DNA of 64,000 nt from Xanthomonas sacchari (GCF_040529065.1 NZ_CP132343.1:3348001-3412000), one strand, 5' to 3'. Shown: positions 25,265 to 34,171, counted from the first letter of the stretch. The notes: generated by a model not told the origin, from the letters alone. A program made the numbers and translations.

Positions 25265-27649
25265 ATGCGCGGTCGATGGAAACGCCTGCTGCTGGGCACG
25301 CTGCTGCTGGCAGTCGCCATTGTATTGGGCGTCTGGCTGCTGCTGCGCGGCAGCCTGGCCACGCTGGACGGCAAGGCGCCGCTGCAAGGCCTGCAGGCGC
25401 CGGTGAGCATCCAGCGCGACGCGCTGGGCACGGTCACCATCGAGGCCGCCGACGAAGCCGATGCGATGCGCGCGCTCGGCTACGTGCATGCGCAGGAGCG
25501 CTTCTTCGAGATGGACCTGCTGCGCCGCGCCGCCGCCGGCGAACTGTCCGAGCTGGTCGGCCCGCACGCGCTGGGCGTGGACAAGGCGCGCCGTGCGCAG
25601 CGCCTGCGGGCCCGCAGCAACGCGCAACTGGCCGCATTCGCCGGCACGCACGCGGCGGCGCTGCAGGCCTACAGCGCCGGCGTCAACCAGGGCCTGCACG
25701 CGCTGCGGGTGCGGCCGTGGCCGTACCTGTTGCTGTTCGCCGCGCCGCGCGACTGGCAGCCGGTGGATTCGGCGCTGGCCGGGCAGGCGATGTACTTCGA
25801 CCTGCAAGGCAAGCAGCTCGATCGCAAGCTGGAGCTGTACCGGCTGCAGCAGCGCTTGCCCGCGCCGCTGTACGCCCTGCTGCGCCACGACGGCAGCAGT
25901 TGGGACGCCGCGCTGGATGGCAGCGCGGTCGGCGACGCGGTGTTGCCCGACGCCGGTCAGGTCGATCTGCGCAGGCTGCCGGATGGGGCCGCGCAGGCTA
26001 ACGCCGACGCGGTGGCTCCTGCCGCGCCCGGCAGCAACAACTGGGCGATTGCCGGCAGCCGCACCGCCGACGGCCGCGCCATCGTCGCCAACGACATGCA
26101 CCTGGCCCTGCGCGCGCCCAGCCTGTGGTTCCGGGTGCGCCTGCGCTATGCCGATGCGCAGGCGCCAGGCGGCCGCGTGGACGTGTCGGGGTTCTCCCTG
26201 CCCGGCCTGCCGGCGGTGATCGTCGGCAGCAACGGCCACATCGCCTGGGGCTTCACCAACAGCTATGCCGATACCGCCGACTGGTACCGGCTCACGCCCT
26301 GCGCCGCGACGCCGCAACCCGGCTGCACGCCGGTCACCGTACACAACGAACGGATCCGGGTGTCGGGCGCGCCCGACACCGTGCTGCAGGTGGAAGACAC
26401 CGCCTACGGTCCGATCCTGCAGCATGAACCCGACGGCAGCGCCCTGGCATTGCGCTGGGCGGCGCAACTGCCGGGTGCGCTGAACCTGGGCCTGGCCGAC
26501 TTCGCCCGCGCCACGTCCCTCCCCGATGCCTTCGCCCGCGCGCAACGCATCGCCACGCCCGCGCAGAACCTGGTGCTGGCCGACCGCGACGGCCATATCG
26601 GCTGGCGCGTGCTCGGCCCGCTGCCGCTGCGCGGCCCGCATTGCGCAGCCGATCCGGTGATGCACGACGTGCGCGCGTCGGTGCCGGCGGACGCGCGCTG
26701 CGCGCCGTGGCCGCTATCCACCACCCAGTCGCCGCAGCGCATCGATCCCGCCGACGGGCAACTGTGGACCGCCAATGCCCGCGTGGTCGGCGGTGCCGAA
26801 CTGGCACCGCTAGGCGACGGCGGCTACGCGCTGGGCGCACGCGCACAGCAGATCCGCGACGACCTGCGCCTGCATCCGCACCTCGACGAACGGCAGTTGC
26901 TGGCGATCCAGCTCGACGACCGCGCGCTGTTCCTGCAGCGCTGGTGGGCGCTGCTGCAGCAACGCGATGCCGGTGCGGCGACGCCGGCGCTGCACGCTGT
27001 CTCGCAAGCGGCCAAGCATTGGGAAGGCCGCGCCAGCACCGGTTCGGTGAGCTACACCGTGGTGCGCGCCTGGCGCCTGGCGGTGCTGACCCGGATCCGC
27101 GACGGCCTGATCGCACCGGCGCGTACAGGATCGGACGCCGATGCCTCACCCCCGGCGCTGCCGCAACTGGAAGGCGTGGCCTGGCCGCTGCTGCAGCAAC
27201 AGCCGCTGCACCTGCTGCCGCGCCGCTACGGCAGCTGGCAGGCGCTGCTGGAAGACGCCGCCGCCGAGGTGCGCACGCACCTGCAGGCCGAAGGCCCGCT
27301 GGACACACGCCGCTGGGGCTTGGAGAACCGCGCGGCGATCTGCCATCCGCTGGCGCAGGGCCTGCCCGGGCCGCTGCGCGGCTGGCTGTGCATGCCGGAC
27401 ACCCCGCTCCCCGGCGACGACAACATGCCACGGGTGCAGCGCCCGGAATTCGGCGCCTCCGAACGCATGGTGGTGGCGCCCGGCCACGAAGCCGACGGCA
27501 TCGTGCACATGCCGGGCGGCCAGAGCGGCCACCCGCTGTCGCCGTTCTGGGGCGCCGGCCACGCCGACTGGGTGCAGGGCCGAGCCACAAAGTTCCTGCC
27601 CGGCCCGACCCGGTACACGCTGACATTAAGCCCGACCGCACCACAATGA
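25265..27649 (+). CDS. Penicillin acylase family Ntn-hydrolase
   Basis: The 794-aa product has an N-terminal signal anchor (about residues 7-28), an alpha-subunit region, and the autocatalytic site in APGSNNWAIAG where Ser257 becomes the N-terminal nucleophile of the beta subunit after processing. Downstream motifs (PSLWFRVRL, ADTADWYRLT, ATPAQNLVLAD) are typical of penicillin/acylhomoserine-lactone acylases. These enzymes act in the periplasm on amides such as antibiotics or quorum signals. The substrate cannot be read from sequence. The ATG at 25265 has GGAGAGAG 6 bases upstream, whereas the earlier in-frame start lies before the likely promoter element. Confidence 0.88.
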   Translation: MRGRWKRLLLGTLLLAVAIVLGVWLLLRGSLATLDGKAPLQGLQAPVSIQRDALGTVTIEAADEADAMRALGYVHAQERFFEMDLLRRAAAGELSELVGPHALGVDKARRAQRLRARSNAQLAAFAGTHAAALQAYSAGVNQGLHALRVRPWPYLLLFAAPRDWQPVDSALAGQAMYFDLQGKQLDRKLELYRLQQRLPAPLYALLRHDGSSWDAALDGSAVGDAVLPDAGQVDLRRLPDGAAQANADAVAPAAPGSNNWAIAGSRTADGRAIVANDMHLALRAPSLWFRVRLRYADAQAPGGRVDVSGFSLPGLPAVIVGSNGHIAWGFTNSYADTADWYRLTPCAATPQPGCTPVTVHNERIRVSGAPDTVLQVEDTAYGPILQHEPDGSALALRWAAQLPGALNLGLADFARATSLPDAFARAQRIATPAQNLVLADRDGHIGWRVLGPLPLRGPHCAADPVMHDVRASVPADARCAPWPLSTTQSPQRIDPADGQLWTANARVVGGAELAPLGDGGYALGARAQQIRDDLRLHPHLDERQLLAIQLDDRALFLQRWWALLQQRDAGAATPALHAVSQAAKHWEGRASTGSVSYTVVRAWRLAVLTRIRDGLIAPARTGSDADASPPALPQLEGVAWPLLQQQPLHLLPRRYGSWQALLEDAAAEVRTHLQAEGPLDTRRWGLENRAAICHPLAQGLPGPLRGWLCMPDTPLPGDDNMPRVQRPEFGASERMVVAPGHEADGIVHMPGGQSGHPLSPFWGAGHADWVQGRATKFLPGPTRYTLTLSPTAPQ

Positions 27650-27731
27650 CCTGATCTCGGTCCGCGCCGGCGTCTGTCCGCTTGCGCTGGCCTGCCGCCT
27701 TCCCTCCCCCCACTGCCGAGTCTGCCTACCG

Positions 27732-28778
27732 ATGAAGCGCCCTCCCCTGCTCGCCCTGTTGCTGCCGCTCGCCGCGGCCGTGTCGTTCTCCGCCAGCGCC
27801 GCGCCGACCGCCGACGCGCCCACTGCCGCCGCCGACTGCAGCGTGCGCGCCGAACCCGGCGACGATCTGCAGGCCGCGATCGACCGCGTCCCCAACGACG
27901 GCAAGCCCGCCACCGTGTGCCTGAGCGCGGGCGAGTTCCCGGTGAGCAAGCTGATCTCGATCCAGCGCGACGGCCTGCGCCTGCGCGGCCAGGGCGACAG
28001 CACCGTGCTGCGCATGCGCGACCACGTGCAGCAACCCACCATCGTGATCGGCGACTACCAGAACGAGCGTCCGATCCGGCCGATCCGCGACGTGCGCGTG
28101 GAGCAGTTGCAGATCGTCGGCGGCACCATCGACAAGGAGTTCATGCCCGAGCGCCCGTACCTGAGCAACAGCCTAGTGGTGGTGCGCAACGGCCAGAACA
28201 TCCAGCTGACCCACCTGCGGGTGAGCAAGTGCCGCAGCGCCTGCCTGCTCAGCGAATTCGACAGCCGCGACCTGCTGATCGCGCACAACGACGTGTCCGG
28301 CGCGACCTGGGACGGGGTGTCGTTCAACCGCACTGCCAAGGTCAAACTGATCGACAACGTGATCCACGACAACGTCGCCGCCGGCATCACCACCGAGCAC
28401 CTGGAAGACAGCGAGATCCGCGACAACCGCCTGGAGCGCAACGGCAGCCAGGGCGTGTACCTGGCCGACGCACGCCGCAACCTGTTCGCGGGCAACCAGT
28501 TCATCGACAACAAGGGCGCCGGGCTCTACCTGACCTGCTCGATCCGCCAGCGCACGCCGCAGATCCTGTGCTGGGACAACAGCATGAGCCAGGACAACAC
28601 CTTCGAGAACAACACCTTCCGCGGCAACCCCTACACCTACACCATCGGCGTGGACAGCGCGGCCAACTGCACCGGACCGGACTTCCGCCCCAACCTGTGG
28701 CGCAAGAACAACCAGGCCGATGCCTCGGGCATCGACATCCAGCCCGAACGCTACGGCCACTGCGTGCGCTTCGAGTAA
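27732..28778 (+). CDS. Secreted right-handed parallel beta-helix protein
   Basis: The 348-aa product has a signal peptide (cleavage near ASA-AP, residue 23). After an N-terminal cap (CSVRAEPGDDLQAAID) it shows stacked 20-25-residue coils with Asn/Asp ladders, such as NVIHDNVAAGI, NRLERNGSQGVYL and NQFIDNKGAGLYL. That is the pattern of the NosD/pectate-lyase-like (PbH1) fold. Six or more Cys residues could form disulphides. It starts 82 bases after the acylase stop. It may bind or cut polysaccharide outside the cell, but no catalytic residues can be named. Confidence 0.82.
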   Translation: MKRPPLLALLLPLAAAVSFSASAAPTADAPTAAADCSVRAEPGDDLQAAIDRVPNDGKPATVCLSAGEFPVSKLISIQRDGLRLRGQGDSTVLRMRDHVQQPTIVIGDYQNERPIRPIRDVRVEQLQIVGGTIDKEFMPERPYLSNSLVVVRNGQNIQLTHLRVSKCRSACLLSEFDSRDLLIAHNDVSGATWDGVSFNRTAKVKLIDNVIHDNVAAGITTEHLEDSEIRDNRLERNGSQGVYLADARRNLFAGNQFIDNKGAGLYLTCSIRQRTPQILCWDNSMSQDNTFENNTFRGNPYTYTIGVDSAANCTGPDFRPNLWRKNNQADASGIDIQPERYGHCVRFE

Positions 28779-29112
28779 GCGCACGCGGCCGCCGCACCTG
28801 CGGCACGCCACTGGCTGCCTCGGCAGGGTGGCGTGGCGGCCTGGCGCGGCAGGCGCCCGCCAGGCTTCGCGCCTACGCATGACGGCGCCCGGGTCTGTGC
28901 GCCCGGTGTCACCTGCTTCGTCCGCCCGACGCGGGACGCCTGCCCGCCACGCTGACCACGGGTGCGCCGGCGAACGCGGCAAGCCGCTCAAGCTCTCCCT
29001 GCGGCGGCCGCTAACCGGTGACGACGCCCCAGCGACCGACGGACCGCGCTGGATCACCGATCGGCCGTGCCGCGCAGGCGCTGGAGTGCCGCCGCGTGCT
29101 CTGGGAGAGCAG
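28779..29112. other. Intergenic stretch before the diguanylate cyclase gene
   Basis: 334 bases of GC-rich sequence. The frame of the next gene stays open through it, but the translation is compositionally non-coding (Arg/Pro/Ala) and lacks a ribosome site. I see no promoter consensus or terminator. A short CGCCTACGC word resembles one at 25203-25210. Confidence 0.5.
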
Positions 29113-30189
29113 ATGAGCTACCACCTTCATGTCCGCCGCACCCTCGACCGGCCGATCCTGGCGATCCAGGGCCTGACCCTGTGCGTCTGGCTGGCGCTGC
29201 TGCTGTGCAACCCCTACCTGCGCCATCCGCTGGACCCGCGTTACGCGCTGGCGTTCGTCGCCATGCTCGGCAGCGGTGCGGTCATGCGCATGGCCAGGCA
29301 ATCCTGGCAATGGCGGCTGGGCGGCTTTCTGTCGGTGATCGCATTCGATGCCGCGTTCCGGCTGCAACTGCATCACATGGGCGGCGCCAGCGTGAGCTGG
29401 ATGCTGCCGGTGGCGGTGACCCTGAGCCTGGGCTACAGCGTGCTGTTCAGCCACGCGCGCGACTATCTGCTGGCCCTGGCCTGCACCTGGGCGATCATGC
29501 TCGGCTGGCACGACAGCCTGGTGCCGAGCGCGGCCGACCTGCCGCTGCTGGAACTGCTGGTGGCGGCGGTGACGATCATCGGGCTGGCCATGAACCACGT
29601 CGTCGTCACCGCCCTGCGCAGCAACTACGCGCATCGGGAAAACGATCGACGCCTGGCCGCCACCGATGCACTGACCGGACTCCCTAACCGGCGCGCGCTC
29701 ATCGCCGAGCTGGAGGCAGCGGTCGGCGCCCGGCATGCCGTGCAGCTGGCCATGCTGGAGATCGACGACTTCGAGCGGATCGGCGCAGAGCACGGCCACC
29801 ACGTCGGCGATGCGGTGCTGCAGGCGCTGGCGACGGAGCTGGTGCGGCTGGATCCGCGCTGCCGTGTCGGCCGCCTCGGCGGCGAGGAATTCGGCCTGCT
29901 GTTCGAGGGCGTGTCGCAGGCCAAGGCGAGCGAACGGCTGCAGCGCCTGAAGCAGCGCATCCGCAACCTGCGCGTGGACGGGGCCGCGTTCACCTGTAGC
30001 GTCGGCCTGGCCTCGCTGCCGGCCGGCGGCGAGGTGTCGGACCTGCTCGCACGCGCCGACCGCGCGCTGTCCGCCGCCCGGCAAGACCGCCACGGCGGCC
30101 TCCGCCTCGATGGTGCCGCAAGCGCGTCGCCCGGCACGTCCGCGGTGTTCGCGGGCGACGCCGATCTGCCGGCGGTCACCCCGCTGTAA
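29113..30189 (+). CDS. Membrane-bound diguanylate cyclase (GGDEF)
   Basis: The 358-aa product has an N-terminal membrane domain of about five or six helices (residues 15-170) followed by a GGDEF domain (about 180-335). The domain starts with TDALTGLPNRRAL and the active site is RLGGEEF, which is competent for c-di-GMP synthesis. An RxxD inhibitory site is not obvious at the usual place before the active loop. The ATG at 29113 has GGGAGAG just upstream. It follows the secreted beta-helix gene but is separated by 334 bases, so it is probably transcribed alone. Confidence 0.88.
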   Translation: MSYHLHVRRTLDRPILAIQGLTLCVWLALLLCNPYLRHPLDPRYALAFVAMLGSGAVMRMARQSWQWRLGGFLSVIAFDAAFRLQLHHMGGASVSWMLPVAVTLSLGYSVLFSHARDYLLALACTWAIMLGWHDSLVPSAADLPLLELLVAAVTIIGLAMNHVVVTALRSNYAHRENDRRLAATDALTGLPNRRALIAELEAAVGARHAVQLAMLEIDDFERIGAEHGHHVGDAVLQALATELVRLDPRCRVGRLGGEEFGLLFEGVSQAKASERLQRLKQRIRNLRVDGAAFTCSVGLASLPAGGEVSDLLARADRALSAARQDRHGGLRLDGAASASPGTSAVFAGDADLPAVTPL

Positions 30190-30330
30190 GCCGGGGCCGG
30201 CCGTGGGCGCGGCGCCCGCCGCAGCCGCGGCAGACGCTGTGCTTGCCCCGGCTGCAGTGCGGCGGTAGCGCAGCTGCGCCGGCATGCAGCAGGCGCAGCG
30301 CCACCCTGCTTCGTGCCCCGCGTGCCGTCG

Positions 30331-30942
30331 CTACACCGCCCGCCACAGCAAGCGCAGGCCCAGGCCACTCATCAGCACCGCACTGAGCCGGTCCAGCGGC
30401 CGCCGCGCGCGCATCCACCAGCGCCGCGGCGCCGGCGCGGACAGCACCCCGGCCACCAGCGCGAACCAGGCCGCATCGATGGCGAAGGCCAGCAGCGGCA
30501 GCGTCACATACTCGGCCGCGACGCGCTGCACCGGCAGCAGTGCGGCGAACAGGCTGGCGAACACCAACGCAGTCTGCGGGTTGCCGAGTTGGGTCAGCAG
30601 GCCCATGACGAAGGCCGAACGCACCGCCGGGACCTGCTGTTCCGGCGCGACGGCCGGCGCCGGCGTCCGCCACGCCCGCCAGGCCAGCCACAGCAGATAG
30701 ACGGCACCGGCGACCGACAACGCGCGATGCAGCAGCGGCACCCGCTCCAGCAACGCCTGCAGGCCGAACAACGCCGCCAACGCGAACAGCGCGCAGCCCA
30801 CGCCCATGCCCAGTGCCGCGGCGACTCCGGCCGCGCGCGAGCGCCCAGCAGCCAGCCGCGCCACCAGCAAGAAGCTCGCGCCGGGGCTGATCGCCCCCAG
30901 CAGCAGCACGCCGGCGATCGCCAGCAGGCTGGCGGCGGTCAT
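30331..30942 (-). CDS. LysE/RhtB-family amino-acid exporter
   Basis: The 203-aa product has about six membrane helices and the family start LLLGAISPGASFLLVARLAAG, with the P-G-A/P-S/F region conserved in LysE/RhtB proteins. QLGNPQTALVFASLF carries the second conserved block. The gene overlaps the end of asnB by 4 bases and is therefore cotranscribed and translationally coupled to asparagine synthetase. An exporter of Asn, Asp or a related amino acid is a reasonable guess from context only. Confidence 0.87.
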   Translation of the reverse strand: MTAASLLAIAGVLLLGAISPGASFLLVARLAAGRSRAAGVAAALGMGVGCALFALAALFGLQALLERVPLLHRALSVAGAVYLLWLAWRAWRTPAPAVAPEQQVPAVRSAFVMGLLTQLGNPQTALVFASLFAALLPVQRVAAEYVTLPLLAFAIDAAWFALVAGVLSAPAPRRWWMRARRPLDRLSAVLMSGLGLRLLWRAV

Positions 30943-32630
30943 CCCAGCGCCTGCGCGTGCACTCCCGCCACCGCACGACCGGACGGATCGGCCATGGCCG
31001 CGAAGCTGGCGTCCCAGGCGATCGCCGCCGGCGAGGAGCAGGCGATCGACTTGCCGCCGGGCACGGTCTCGGCCGCGGCCGGCGTCGGGAACGCGCGCTC
31101 GAACAGGCTGCGGTAGTAATAGGCTTCCTTGGTCTGCGGCGGGTTTACCGGGAAGCGCTTGTCGGCCGCGGCCAGTTCGCGGTCGCTGACCTGCGCCTCG
31201 GCATGCGCCTTGAGCCCATCGATCCAGCCATAGCCGACGCCGTCGCTGAACTGCTCCTTCTGCCGCCACAGGATCGAGTCGGGCAGGTAACCCTCGAAGG
31301 CCTCGCGCAGCACGCCTTTTTCCATGCGCACCGCGGCGCCGCTGGCCTTGTCGATCATCTTGTACTGGGCGTCCATGCGCATGGCCACGTCCAGGAATTC
31401 CACATCCAGGAACGGCACGCGCGGCTCCACGCCCCAGGCCATCATCGACTTGTTGGCGCGCAGGCAGTCGTAGTTGTACAGCGCGTCGAGCTTGCGGATC
31501 AGTTCTTCGTGGAATTCGCGCGCGTTCGGCGCCTTGTGGAAGTACAGGTAGCCGCCGAAGATCTCGTCGCTGCCTTCGCCGGAAAGCACCATCTTCACCC
31601 CCATCGCCTTGATCCGCCGCGCCAGCAGGAACATCGGCGTGGAGGCGCGGATGGTGGTGACGTCGTAGGTCTCGATGTGCCGGATGACTTCCGGCAGCGC
31701 GTCCAGGCCTTCCTCGAAGGTGTATTCGAACCCGTGGTGCACGGTGCCCAGCGCCTCGGCGGCGATCGCCGCGGCGGCCAGGTCCGGCGAGCCCTTCAGG
31801 CCGATCGCGAACGAGTGCAGGCGCGGCCACCAGGCCTCGGCCTCGTCGTTCTCCTCGATGCGCTTGCGCGCGAAGCGCGCCGCCACCGCCGCGACCAGCG
31901 ACGAATCCAGCCCACCGGAGAGCAGCACGCCGTACGGCACGTCGGTCATCAACTGGCGATGCACGGCGCGCTCGAAGGCCTCGCGCAGTTCCTGCTTGCT
32001 CACCTCCACGCCCTGCACCGCCGCGTAGTCGCGCCACGGCTTGCGGTAGTACTGCACCAATGCGCCGCTGGCGCTGTCGTAGTAGTGGCCCGGCGGGAAC
32101 TGGGCGACGTCGGCGCAGCTGTCGGCCAGCGACTTCATCTCCGACGCCACCCGCAGCCGCCCCTGCGCATCATGGCCCCAGTACAGCGGGCACACGCCCA
32201 TCGGATCGCGCGCGATCAGCACGCGGCCGGCGGCCTTGTCCCACAGCGCGAAAGCAAAGATGCCGTTGAGGCGGTTCAGCAGCGCCTCCGGCGTGGTCTC
32301 GCGGTACAGCGCGTTGATCACCTCGCAGTCCGAGCCGGTCTGGAAGGCATACGGCTGGGCGAGTTGCTTCTTCAGTTCGCGGTGGTTGTAGATCTCGCCG
32401 TTGACCGCCAGCGCCAGTTGCCCGTCGTCGGAGAGCAGCGGCTGCGAGCCGCCGGCCGGGTCGACGATGGCCAGGCGCTCGTGCACCAGGATCGCGCCGT
32501 CGTCGACATACACGCCGCTCCAGTCCGGGCCGCGGTGGCGCTGCCGCTGCGAGCAGTCCAGCGCCTGCCGCCGCAGCGCCTGCAGGTCGTCGCCCGGTTG
32601 CAGGCCGAAGATGCCGAAGATCGAACACAT
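30939..32630 (-). CDS. asnB: Asparagine synthetase B (glutamine-hydrolysing)
   Basis: The 563-aa product has the Ntn glutaminase domain beginning MCSIFGIFG with Cys2 as nucleophile, RHRGPDWSG and NGEIYNHREL, and the synthetase domain with the PP-loop SGGLDSS and EPRVPFLDVEF. It makes Asn from Asp, ATP and Gln, as E. coli AsnB does. AGGAG lies 8 bases before the ATG. The 212 bases upstream hold an Asn-rich leader ORF and an intrinsic terminator, so expression probably depends on the level of charged tRNA-Asn. The gene is followed, with a 4-base overlap, by a LysE-type exporter. Confidence 0.96.
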   Translation of the reverse strand: MCSIFGIFGLQPGDDLQALRRQALDCSQRQRHRGPDWSGVYVDDGAILVHERLAIVDPAGGSQPLLSDDGQLALAVNGEIYNHRELKKQLAQPYAFQTGSDCEVINALYRETTPEALLNRLNGIFAFALWDKAAGRVLIARDPMGVCPLYWGHDAQGRLRVASEMKSLADSCADVAQFPPGHYYDSASGALVQYYRKPWRDYAAVQGVEVSKQELREAFERAVHRQLMTDVPYGVLLSGGLDSSLVAAVAARFARKRIEENDEAEAWWPRLHSFAIGLKGSPDLAAAAIAAEALGTVHHGFEYTFEEGLDALPEVIRHIETYDVTTIRASTPMFLLARRIKAMGVKMVLSGEGSDEIFGGYLYFHKAPNAREFHEELIRKLDALYNYDCLRANKSMMAWGVEPRVPFLDVEFLDVAMRMDAQYKMIDKASGAAVRMEKGVLREAFEGYLPDSILWRQKEQFSDGVGYGWIDGLKAHAEAQVSDRELAAADKRFPVNPPQTKEAYYYRSLFERAFPTPAAAETVPGGKSIACSSPAAIAWDASFAAMADPSGRAVAGVHAQALG

Positions 32631-32683
32631 GGGAAAGCTCCTGATCGTGGGGTGGTGGTTGCGGAGGGGAGATACCCAGGCAC

Positions 32684-32714
32684 AAAAAAACCCGCATCGG
32701 CCGATGCGGGTTTT
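32684..32714 (-). terminator. Intrinsic terminator in the asnB leader (attenuator)
   Basis: On the minus strand AAAACCCGCATCGG pairs with CCGATGCGGGTTTTTTT; the core is a perfect palindrome from 32690 to 32711 and the T run (seven T, 32684-32690) follows at once. It lies 54 bases before the asnB ATG and after the leader ORF, so it would stop transcription before the structural gene. On the plus strand only four T follow. Confidence 0.92.
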
Positions 32715-32746
32715 CTGGTGGCTGGGCGTGGTGTTTCTGGTAGCGC

Positions 32747-32842
32747 CTAGTCGCAGACCCGCATCGGCCGCGCACGATTATTCGCCAGCGCATTATTGCG
32801 GCCGTTGGCGTTGCTCGAGCGGAGGACGGACAGCGAGGTCAT
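32747..32842 (-). CDS. Asparagine-rich leader peptide of asnB (31 aa)
   Basis: ATG at 32842, TAG at 32747-32749. Residues 11-22 read NANGRNNALANN: six Asn in twelve residues, and four of the six codons are AAT, which is unusual in this GC-rich sequence. The last codons contain the antiterminator segment. No ribosome site precedes the ATG, but a promoter 32849-32877 would start transcription at the A of the ATG, so the ORF is probably read from a leaderless mRNA. It has the features of amino-acid leader peptides: short, codon-enriched, ending just before a terminator, upstream of the matching biosynthetic gene. Confidence 0.85.
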   Translation of the reverse strand: MTSLSVLRSSNANGRNNALANNRARPMRVCD

Positions 32843-32848
32843 GGGGCG

Positions 32849-32877
32849 ACCGTAACCCGGCGCGCGGGCCGGCGCAA
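32849..32877 (-). promoter_or_regulatory. Promoter of the asnB leader
   Basis: TTGCGC (32872-32877), 17 bases, TACGGT (32849-32854). The same -35 word with the same spacing occurs before rpsB in this window. Transcription would begin at about 32842, the first base of the leader ORF. The -35 lies 4 bases before the dapE stop, so read-through from dapE could also supply transcripts. Confidence 0.6.
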
Positions 32878-32880
32878 CTG

Positions 32881-34011
32881 TTACCGCAGCAACCGTTCGA
32901 TCAGGCGCAGGTACAGGTCCGGCAGCGCCTCCAGGTCGGCCACGCGCACGTGCTCGTCGACCTGGTGGATGCTGGCGTTGACCGGGCCGACCTCGATGCA
33001 CTGCGCGCCCAGCGGCGCGATGAAGCGTGCATCGGAGGTGCCGCCGCCGGTGCTCTCCTCCGGCGGCGCGCCGGCGACCTCGCCCAGCACCTCGCGCGCC
33101 ACCCGGCGCAGCGTGCCTTCGGGGGTGTAGAACGGCTCGCCGCTGCGGTGCCAGCGCAGTTCGTAGTCCAGGCCATGGCGATCGAACAGCGCGGCGATCT
33201 CCGCTTCCAGCCGCGGCGCATCCCAGTGCGGGGTGTAGCGCAGGTTGAAGGCGACCTGCAGTTCGCCGGGGATCACATTGTTGGCGCCGGTACCGGCATG
33301 GATGTTGGAGAGTTGCAGGCTGGTCGGCGGGAAGCTTTCGTAGCCGTCGTCCCAGTGCCGCGCGACCAGCTCGGCCAGTGCCGGCGCGGCCAGGTGGATC
33401 GGGTTGCGCGCCTTGTGCGGATAGGCCACGTGCCCCTGCACTCCACGCACGCGCAGCGCGCCGGAAAGACTGCCGCGACGGCCGACCCGCAGCAGGTCGC
33501 CGAGCCGTTCGGTGGACGAAGGCTCGCCGGTGATGCACCAGTCGATGCGCTCGCCACGCTCGGCGAACACGCGCGCCACATGGCGCACGCCGTCGATCGC
33601 ATCGCCTTCCTCGTCGCTGGTCAGCAGCAGCGCCAGCGTGCCCGGGTGCTGCGGCTGCGCGGCCACGAACCGCTCGGCGGCGACCACGAAGGCGGCCACG
33701 CTGCCCTTCATGTCGGCGGCGCCGCGCCCGTACAGCACGCCATCGCGGACCTGCGGCGCGAACGGATCGCTGCTCCAGGCCTCGCGCGGCCCCGGCGGCA
33801 CCACGTCGGTATGGCCAAGCAGCGCCAGCACCGGACCATCACCGCCGCGATGGGTGGCCCACAGGTTATCGACCTCGCCAAAGCGCAGCCGCTCGATGGC
33901 GAAACCGGCGCGCTGCAGCCGCTGCGCGATCAACTCCTGGCAGCCGGCATCGTCGGGGGTGACCGACGGGCGGGCGATCAGGTCGCAGGCGAGTTCAAGG
34001 ACATCGGACAT
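32881..34011 (-). CDS. dapE: Succinyl-diaminopimelate desuccinylase
   Basis: The 376-aa product is an M20 metallopeptidase-fold enzyme. Zn ligands and catalysis are seen in [31 protein letters not shown] and, near the C-terminus, [20 protein letters not shown] is the DapE-specific block. It cleaves N-succinyl-LL-diaminopimelate in the lysine/peptidoglycan pathway. It lies downstream of dapD on the same strand, with a Spx/ArsC-like gene and a GNAT gene between, an arrangement common in proteobacteria. It ends 38 bases before the leader ORF of asnB. Confidence 0.96.
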   Translation of the reverse strand: MSDVLELACDLIARPSVTPDDAGCQELIAQRLQRAGFAIERLRFGEVDNLWATHRGGDGPVLALLGHTDVVPPGPREAWSSDPFAPQVRDGVLYGRGAADMKGSVAAFVVAAERFVAAQPQHPGTLALLLTSDEEGDAIDGVRHVARVFAERGERIDWCITGEPSSTERLGDLLRVGRRGSLSGALRVRGVQGHVAYPHKARNPIHLAAPALAELVARHWDDGYESFPPTSLQLSNIHAGTGANNVIPGELQVAFNLRYTPHWDAPRLEAEIAALFDRHGLDYELRWHRSGEPFYTPEGTLRRVAREVLGEVAGAPPEESTGGGTSDARFIAPLGAQCIEVGPVNASIHQVDEHVRVADLEALPDLYLRLIERLLR

Positions 34012-34126
34012 GCAAGGACACCGTTGGAAGACACGAGGGAGACGCGATGCGGACCGACAGCGACACCGTCGCGTGCGGGCGGCGCCGGAAACGCAGTGTA
34101 CGAGCGCTGCTGGCGGATTCGAAGGG

Positions 34127-34148
34127 TCTGCCAGTGTCGCCTGGCAGA
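34127..34148. repeat. Perfect 8-bp hairpin in the dapE upstream region
   Basis: TCTGCCAG (34127-34134), six-base loop, CTGGCAGA (34141-34148), in the 160 bases between the GNAT gene and dapE. No T run on either strand; could be an operator or RNA hairpin. Confidence 0.4.
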
Positions 34149-34171
34149 TGTGCGGCGCGGTCGCGGCTTGG

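Larger units (their letters stand above)
32684..32842 (-). promoter_or_regulatory. Ribosome-mediated transcription attenuator of asnB
   Basis: Three mutually exclusive pairings are visible. Segment 1 (32798-32804, CGGCCGC, codons 13-15 of the leader ORF) pairs with GCGGCCG at 32765-32771. Segment 2 (32757-32770, CGGCCGATGCGGGT, codons 25-29) pairs perfectly over 14 bases with segment 3 (32698-32711), the 5' arm of the terminator. A ribosome stalled at the early Asn codons would leave segment 2 free, form 2:3 and allow read-through. A ribosome at the stop codon (32747-32749) would cover segment 2 and let the terminator form. This is the logic of the trp and his attenuators, inferred here from sequence. 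Confidence 0.85.

Noticed and set aside
32747-33538. 263-codon minus-strand frame ending with the Asn-rich leader peptide
   Set aside because: Its upstream part is out-of-frame translation of dapE; only the last 31 codons, from the ATG at 32842, have leader-peptide features.
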